From contig JAOVFP010000008.1 of assembly GCA_025738555.1 (NCBI GenBank), positions 868,001-932,000 of the forward strand: a DNA stretch of 64,000 nt, read 5' to 3'. Both the position numbers and the translations under genes were made by a program. Below are positions 56,752 through 64,000 of the stretch, piece by piece. Numbering within the stretch: the first letter of the stretch is position 1; the number at the start of each line of letters is the position of its first letter. Source of the DNA: Cyathus striatus (Eukaryota > Basidiomycota > Agaricomycetes > Agaricales > Nidulariaceae). A model generated the notes under the pieces. That model did not search any database, was not told the DNA's origin, and saw only the letters and a list, made by a program, of their open reading frames with translations.

Positions 56752-58922
56752 ATGCCAGGTATCCCACCCACCTGGACCACCTCATTTCTCCTCACCATAT
56801 ACGTCCTCATCGCCACTACATTATGGACCCAAACGACCCTACCGAAACTCCCTGAAGACCCCTCCTCAACAAATCTAAGCTTCACCCAAGCATACACGGA
56901 CGTACACACCATCACCACCCATCCACACCCGTACAACTCGTTCGCAAACTATATTGTACGAGCGTACCTCCTCAATCGAGTGCGTAATCTGACTACGGGA
57001 TACGCGCATATCGAGGTGGACAACGACTTGAACTCGACTACTGTGTTTGTTAATGCCGGAGAGGGTGTTAGCTTCGAAGGGAACAATGTCCTGGTTAAAG
57101 TGGATGGTACGGAGCCCGATAAAGGCGGGGTTCTGTTGTACGTTTCGCTCTCTCTCCATCCCAAATCTACTAGTTCGTATTGAGGATATCAGTTCAGCGC
57201 ACTTCGACTCAGTATCCACCGCCCCGGGGGTAACAGAAAATGCAATCGCCGTAGCCTCCCTCCTTGCATTATTGGAGTACCTTATCACGCAATGCGTCAA
57301 GCGTACCACAATATTCAACTATAACAATGGAGAAGACGGATTGAACGGGGCCCACGCGTGCGTTGCGTTGTCTCTTCTCCTCTCTCTGAGTCTTTATCTT
57401 CTAACTTACGAACTACGTAGATTCTTGGAACATCCCTGGTCGAAAATCACACACAAGTTCCTTAACCTCGAAGGAGCCGGTGCTGGTGAGTACGTACTGC
57501 ATCCCCCCTTCCTCCCTCTTCATGACTAACCAAACACATACACAGCCAACCACTCCTCTTCCGCTCAACATCCCTCTCACCCATCAATAACTACATCTCC
57601 GCATCTCCACACGGAACCGTTATCTCAGCAGACGCATTTCTCGGTATTCATGAATGGACTAGGTTCGTCTTCTTTTTCACTCCTGGTATCTCATATCTAT
57701 TCTTACTAACACGTTGCTTTTCTCTCGCTATCAGGAAACGATACCAAAATGGAAAGACTAGACATTGCATTCTACTCTAACCGCGCATTCTACCACACAA
57801 CACATGACTCCATCTCCGGAGCGCAAGGCGCAAGGGGGAGTTTGTGGAGTATGGTGGATATCGTCCATACTACAGCACTTTCAATGTTAGACGATCCTCT
57901 GCAAGATGGCGAGGGGGAGGTTGAACCTGTATGTTTCGACAGTACGCACTTTTGGCTTTCAGGTGTGCTTGGCTGTGCTGATGGATGGGGAAAGTGCTTG
58001 GAAGGTGGTTCGTGGCGTTTACTCACGTATATCCTCAATGCGCTGTCCGCTTATGCGGTATATAAAATCAAGATTGGGGGTGTATTTTTCCTTATAGGGT
58101 GGCATTTTTGCGTGCTGTTGAGGTGGTGTGTGGAGGGGTCGCGGATGCTGCTACTGCTACTGATGCTGGGGGTGCTAGGGGTGATGGGGATGTACTCACG
58201 AGCCTTCAGGATATGCATCAACTGCCCTTCTGTCCACGTTCATACCCCCCCCCCCCCCCCCCTGCTTCATCCCAAACTCTCGCTCTACATCGCGCTTGCA
58301 TTCATCCTCAGTACCACCTACAATCTTACCATATTCCCACTCACTTCCGACGCACCTATAAAAGCCTTCTTCCAGCAGCGTATACAGGTACTTCCAGACG
58401 GTGGTGTGAAAGCCGTTACTGCGCTTACCGGGGTGCCATACTACCTCCAGAATCTAGTCCACGAGCTCCCTTCGACATGGGGTCGTAATATCAGCTGTGT
58501 AGAGGATACGGAACGTACGAGGACATGGGTGTGTTCCTGGGAAACAGACCTATTCCCTTCAACGAGCTATGAGGACATTGGCGATATCCCGATATCGCAC
58601 AATATTACCTCGCTCAGTCAGGTAGGTGCCCGACTGCGCGTTAAAGGGAGAGATACACGCTCGTGTAAGGTGTATTTTGATAATTGCAATGTGACGCGGT
58701 ATGATGTGTATGAAGCGTCTTCTGACGGTGTTCTTGCTCCCTCTGGGAGGGTGGTACAGCCTGGATATACAATTCCCGAAGAGGGAATTAGCTCGTTACG
58801 GATGTTCAGCCGCACGTGGCACCGGGAGTTCGTTGTTGATTTGCATTGGGAGTCAAATTCGGAAATGTGTTACGAAGTTGACAGATGGGCTGGTCGAGGT
58901 TTGGAGAGAGTTTGAGGTGTGA
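56752..58922 (+). pseudogene. M28 metallopeptidase copy C, with internal deletions
   Basis: Exon 1 (56752-57137) is almost identical to copy A. Exon 2 keeps the HFDS and NNGEDGLNGAHA region, but one GAA is missing (GEEDG to GEDG), removing one residue of the acidic motif. Exon 4 has a short deletion (about 57637). Exons 6 and 7 are fused by a deletion at ACTCA (58020), removing a TM segment and linker. An 18-nt C-run (58245-58262) sits at the start of the last exon. A last deletion (58868) joins LHWESNSE to the final VTKLTDGLVEVWREFEV. The end reads openly to TGA 58922, but the enzyme core is damaged. Confidence 0.85.
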
Positions 58923-60330
58923 ATAGGAGGAGGAGGGTTGGTAAGAAAGTGAAGTGCGGTGGAAGTGTAATCGGTTGCTTGTTTGTTCAGGGTGGGGGGG
59001 TTGGGTTGTGGGGTGTACGTGGTGTTGCGCTTTCTTCTATTACTGATTGTTTCTTTGCATTGAGAGGGCTGGTGACGTACGTAATGACGATCTTCGTTGC
59101 ATGATCAAACTATCGATTTCTCTAATGTCTAATCCTCGTACTCTATGATTCACTCTGTCGCTTCGAATGCACTGTAGGCCTATTGTCATCAATAATAACG
59201 CGCACGTATCGCGCTGTTTTCATGCCTTTCTCGCCTCTTTTGTCTGGAGCCTTTTTCAACTGGGTGCCACTGCTGACCCAAAGGAAGTTATTGTTAAATC
59301 ACAAAGAACGATTGCGCTGTCTTGTAAAAATGAAACCTTTGGAACGAAATGGTTCTTTGTAAACTTACTGTCTTTGTCAAGTTGACAGAAAGATGTATAT
59401 ATAAACACTAAATCTTTTGGCTTAATTTCACCTCCAAGCCCCTCCACTTCTTACTCTTTCTTTCCTCTTGACGATATATACCTACAGTCTGCAACACTTT
59501 ACGTTTCACCCCATTTCACGGATAGTTACGATACAAGTAAGATATGTTTCGTCAATTTCAGGAGCGTCCGCTAGCTCGACCTCTACACAGCCGCCCTACA
59601 TCATGCGCTATATAATTCGACTTGGGACGGTATCTCAATATATATATACATCCAGAACGCTACTAGACATATCAGGGTCTGCGCCTTCGGGGAAACATCC
59701 CGTGTACTGCAATGGTGGGACCTCTCAACCACGATTTTCGTGCTGTCATAGAATTATCTCTGAACTTCACTAGTTACATCTGACGGTCGATAGCTAGGCC
59801 GCCGAAACATTTATTTACTGCGATGGGTAGCCGAAGCGCAAGCTGCAGAAGAAGGGTGGAAGAGTTGCCAACACTACCTTGGAGCGTAAGACCACGAGGA
59901 GCACTGAATATGTATATCTATCTCTAGTCCATCTGAATGGTTCTTGTGCTATCGTATTTGCTATATTTCATACATGATGTAGTGTATTCTACCTCATATT
60001 CTAGCATTTCACACTATATCTCATCGTATTTTTATGTATTTTAGGCCTGCATAGACTATTGTACCACCTATCTCTCTGTTCCATCTCGCTGGTTCACATG
60101 CTATCGTATTTTGCTATCCACCTTTCCGCAATTCCCCTTTCCCGAAGCAAGGTTTCTTCCGACGTAAGTAGTTGCCAAGTTGTTGCGTCCGGTCTCCTGA
60201 GTGTCGAGTCGCAACTGTTTACAGTTGCTTAGATCGAAGGACGTTACCCAATTGGGTTCGTTGTTCAGCTCTTCTAAACTTGTCTAAATAAGCTCTTCGT
60301 TGCCTCTTTCGTCACCGTATTCAACGATGA
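58923..60330. other. 3' flank of M28 copy C, paralogous to 27640-28790
   Basis: Aligned with copy B's 3' flank through about 60110. No gene supported. From 60180 the promoter region of the next M28 fragment begins (TTCGTTGTTCAGCTC...GTTCAACGATGACCACGACT). Confidence 0.55.
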
Positions 60331-60389
60331 CCACGACTATTTGACGACTATAACACTCGCCTAAATTTATTTTCTATTACACCAAAACT

Positions 60390-60890
60390 GCAGCCTAAAC
60401 TTAACCCAAGCCTACAAAGACGTGCACACCATAGCATCCCATCCACACCCGTACAATTCGTTCGCAAACGATGAAGTACTAGCATACCTCCTCGAGATAC
60501 CGCGAAACCTGACGGACAGGTACGCACACATCGAGATAGACGATGATACTGGGTCGACAGTTGTATTTGTTAATGATAATGCCAGTAGTGCTAATTTCGA
60601 TGAGTCTATTCTTCTTAAAGTTGATGGTATGGAGGAGGGGAAAGGCGAGGTAATGTTTTGCGTCTCCCCAGTCAGTTTTAAAGCATCTGATATTCTCATT
60701 AAAGTTGATGGTACGGAGGAAGGGAAAGTCGGGGTTCTGTTGTAGGTTTCCCCATCATCTACTATTAACCATGTTCGTTACTGAAGTCAGCAGTACAGCG
60801 CACTCCAGCTCGGTATCCACCACCACAGGCGTAACAGACAATGCAATCGCACACGTCCATTGTCTACTGGACCCTCTTTCTCCGAGTGCT
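60390..60890 (+). pseudogene. M28 metallopeptidase fragment, copy E
   Basis: Contains most of exon 1 (LTQAYKDVHTIASHPHPYNSFAND, YAHIEIDDD) without its start, with the exon end duplicated (ILLKVDGMEEGKGEV then ILIKVDGTEEGKVGVLL). A piece of exon 2 follows (SSVSTTTGVTDNAIA). The sequence then jumps to the 3' flank type of copy A at 60893. Non-functional. Confidence 0.7.
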
Positions 60891-60892
60891 AT

Positions 60893-61610
60893 TTTTGGCT
60901 TCTCGGTGACGAGTACCAAATATTTTGGTGCCAAACTGTCGACAAAGGTGATATTGGGCTTCACCCTGTTTAGCAATACATTTTCCACGGTGCAGCTCTT
61001 CAGGCTTCGTGATACTTATCTGTAAATTTTTTTCGCATGGCGTAACCTGTGTAGCTGATTGATTACGAAAATCAGGGAAATGATAGACGATGATATGGTC
61101 AGCACGGTGGATGCTCTTGAAACAAGAATATCGATCCAACGAATGAATAGTAAGAACATGATGTTGAAATGGAAAGGAGGATTTGCTGCAGTCTATCTAG
61201 AGCTTCGGGGGGATTATTTCATACACAACGCTCGGTGATGTTCACTGCCAGAGTATACGGTTCGATCACGCTATATTTAAACGTCCACATAATGTCCACT
61301 ACCTCTCGGTCACAGAAGACAATCTATGGATGTATGTCGGTACACTGGATTGCTCGAATAGCCGATCTTTCATTTTCAAGGTAGTTGATGAACCATGGAA
61401 GCATATGGAGCGAGAAGATAACACAGACTCTTTAATTGATAAGATAAGCATCGCTGTTTATGTATTTCATAGGTTATAGAATCTTTGATTGCATAGCCCG
61501 AGCACTGGACGTTTAATTTCTCTCTTAGAACTTGCCAATGCGCGCTGAATCAACGCAGTGCAGAAAGTTGTGATGGTGTTCTCATTTGGAGTGTCTAACT
61601 GCTGGATAAT
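60893..61610. other. Copy of the 17583-18260 flank plus a scrap of the aspartic-protease upstream region
   Basis: 60893-61560 is homologous to 17583-18260. 61557-61610 (GCAGAAAGTTGTGATGGTGT...) is homologous to 5562 and 20852, upstream of the aspartic protease genes. The module series ends here. Confidence 0.6.
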
Positions 61611-63330
61611 TTCTCTCTGGTTTATTTCCTATAATCTGATAGTAAGCATAAATATAGATACTTATATGCATGCTCATGCATGTTTAGTATTTACTAACTT
61701 GAGTTTGGGTGTGTATTATATTACTATTTTCGTGCTCACATGTACATCTTAAGGTCATGACTCACTTGAGCATGAATGTCATCAGTATTATTATTTGTGC
61801 TCATAATTATATATATATATTAGGAGTGAACATGAATATAAGTATTATAGTAATGCCCACTATTAATTAAAATGGGTTTGGGCATGTGCATGAAGTGAAG
61901 ACATATTCACACTCATACATGAGCATCAATATTCACTCATACATTGAAGTGTGGCCATATCTATGTACTTAACAGTACTTACTTTTCCTCCCACTGTCCC
62001 ACACAAGTCCCACATGTAAGTGAAGCCAAATATAAATGTAACACATAATTTTTTAGTGAGCATGAAGTAAAAACTTTGAGCATGAGTTGATAGACCTTGT
62101 GTTATGATTTTTCTTTATTTTCTTCTGTTTACATTCAGTTTACTTTGACATGTTTGGCATGAACATTGATACCAAACATCTTTTCTTTTACACAGCTATA
62201 TTTATACTTCTGACTCATAATGACTTGTTCTAAGTCATCATTTATTTACATCTTTACTTCTCACATTTCTGACTTGTTATGACTCATTTTAAGTCATTGT
62301 ACTATACTTACTTTATTTTCACACTTCTATTACTGTGCCTTAGTAATGCACAGGATTTACATGATTTCTTTGACTCATACTTATCTATTATTAGTATGAA
62401 CCAGTTTGTATTTAAATGGTAGGAAGCTGGGCTGTAGAGCTCAAACTTCAGCTTAAAGAATACTACTGCATTCTTACTTAACTTACACTTAAGTTTGTTT
62501 GACTTAAGTCCCTTAGTTTTGTAATGAGACTACTTTGATACTGACTTAACTTGTTTTAAAACTTGTTTCATCACGTGACTTTTGACTTGTATGATTTAAC
62601 ATCCTTTGGATATTAATTGTAACACCTTGAGCATGAAACCCAGTGAAAAATTGGTCTAGGGATATCAAGCTGTATTGTGTGACATCATTTCCAGGTTTTT
62701 ATCAAGGGACATCTAGGGTACTTTGCCGAGACACAAAATGAAGTCTTGGCAGCATTACACATACAAAACAGTAGGATGTCTCTCAATCATTTTCTCAACA
62801 GCATCTGGGCATTTTGAGCAATATCTGGGGTAAACTGGATTGTGAGAGTGCTATCATAAACTTTTGAGAGTGATCTTGAATTTACCTTCATGGATTAACC
62901 TGTAGATCTCATGGATGTTGTATCCATACTTTATTCTGTTGCCATAAAATTTGATGGTCCTGTATAACACTGGCTCCCCACTTTATTGAACATTTAGTCA
63001 GGTCTATGATATAATGGATGTGACTTACCACAATCACACTCCTTTGGACACTCTGGCTAGATGTGCATCTGTATCATAGTATGGACAAGTCATGACCATG
63101 TGCCAAAATATTTCATCCTCAATTTCAGGGGGAAGAGGAATGGCATTGGATGGGGAGGTGTATACTGTGATCTTTCAAACTTCACTTCTCTCCATATAAA
63201 AGTTGATGATACTGACAAATCATTGATTTTGCACCATGGGTAATGCTGTTGTTTGATTACATATTTGCATATGTATCATGTTATGATGTTCTGCATAAGC
63301 AAAAAAGCACAATTGCTGCCAGCCTTATCT
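61611..63330. other. A/T-rich sequence with no recognised gene
   Basis: Recurrent GAGCATGA and TTGACTTAAGTC/TCTGACTYRT(T)ATGACT motifs (61670-62110, 62210-62310) suggest old repeat derivation. Small open frames only. Confidence 0.4.
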
Positions 63331-64000
63331 CACTGGTGGCTATCTTAGCAATTAATCACTACCACTAATCTGTTGTTGTGCAAGATAATTAAATTAATAA
63401 ATTTGAGATCAATCAATTATATTAAGTAGAAATCAATCCCAGTTCAATCTGAAATCATTAGAAATCATTGGAGTGAAAATCAATGAGAGTGAAAAAAGAA
63501 ATCAATAAGAAATCAATCAAAAATCAATTGTTCTAGCATTTTTGAAACTAGTACACCTCTGTGAAGGCTATAGAATAGAATAAAATAAAATTTTAATTAT
63601 AGTATTTATTTCCCATTGATTTCCCTATGACATAACACTGATTTTTGCATTTATTTCCCATTTATTTCTCATTGAACTATCATTGATTTCTCTTGGAATT
63701 TACATTGATCTTCCCAATGATTTCAAACTTGTACCAATAATTCTACAAGTCCAAAAGGATTGATTTCAGAAATGATTTCAAACTTGTGCCAATAATTCTA
63801 CAAAGTCCAAAAGGATTGATTTCGCTCTCCAGGTATATGTAATATAGAGAAAAATTTGCCAGTTAGAAAAGGACTCATGGTGTAGTAGATAAAGTAAGTA
63901 TATGTATATAGTTAACCACCCTAGTATATAGTATATCCTGTAGTGGGGTACCTAACAATTTCGAGTTATCCATTGATTTTTGATTGATTTTTGATTGATT
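63330..64000. repeat. AAATCAAT / ATTGATTT repeat tract
   Basis: The left half (63405-63535) is rich in AAATCAAT and the right half (63600-64000) in ATTGATTT, so the two halves are roughly inverted. A direct repeat of about 55 bp (AATGATTTCAAACTTGTRCC ...) occurs twice at 63717-63825. The window ends in TTGATTTTTGATTGATT repeats, so the repeat continues outside. Confidence 0.6.

Noticed and set aside
1..64000. CRISPR arrays, rRNA or tRNA genes
   Set aside because: No regularly spaced short repeats with unique spacers, no conserved rRNA segments and no convincing tRNA cloverleaf were seen. The hairpin units at 20422-20541 have spacers of low complexity and only three copies.

Overview
The window reads as a gene-poor, repeat-rich stretch of a filamentous basidiomycete nuclear genome (Agaricomycetes-like). 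The support is the gene content: a PFF1-type M28 metallopeptidase, a secreted pepsin-family protease with a Ser-rich stalk, an RlpA-like secreted barrel protein and a one-pass membrane protein with a type of ectodomain common in mushroom-forming fungi. All of these have many short introns of about 49-60 nt with GTRNGT donors, and class II transposons are abundant. The species cannot be named from the sequence. No rRNA, tRNA or CRISPR array was seen.

The backbone is a peptidase module that has been copied repeatedly. In order it holds a GH43 arabinanase-like remnant, an A1 aspartic protease and an M28 membrane metallopeptidase. Copy A (about 1.35-18.3 kb) has a decayed GH43, an aspartic protease split by a solo LTR, a 5.3-kb hAT element and a 243-bp LTR-like insert, and an almost intact M28 gene. 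Copy B (about 18.1-28.7 kb) has the only complete aspartic protease (10 exons, 504 aa) and a 5'-truncated M28 gene cut by a 1.66-kb palindromic element. Further M28 copies are F (33.5-34.1 kb, very decayed), D (45.9-51.3 kb, carrying nested transposons), C (56.7-58.9 kb, preceded by an aspartic protease with an internal inversion) and E (60.4-61.1 kb, fragment).

Between module copies lie genes that look functional: a four-TM protein of unknown family (30075-29271, minus), a short-chain dehydrogenase (34322-35536), an acidic protein of unknown function (42182-42792), an RlpA-like secreted protein (44123-43559, minus) and a single-pass membrane protein (52023-53331). A structurally intact hAT transposon with an 850-aa transposase (36225-39548) sits at 36-39.5 kb.

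Because module copies can be compared with one another, many insertions can be bounded to the base with target-site duplications: two hAT-like elements with 8-bp TSDs (6906-12172, 36225-39548), a third 8-bp TSD element (32130-33491), TA-flanked Tc1/mariner-like foldbacks, a CACTG/TCA foldback, solo LTRs, and two members of an unassigned family with 11-bp TATGAAGTTCC ends and 6-bp TSDs. That family and the history of the peptidase array are the most interesting content. The last 2.4 kb is A/T-rich repeat sequence with no recognised gene.
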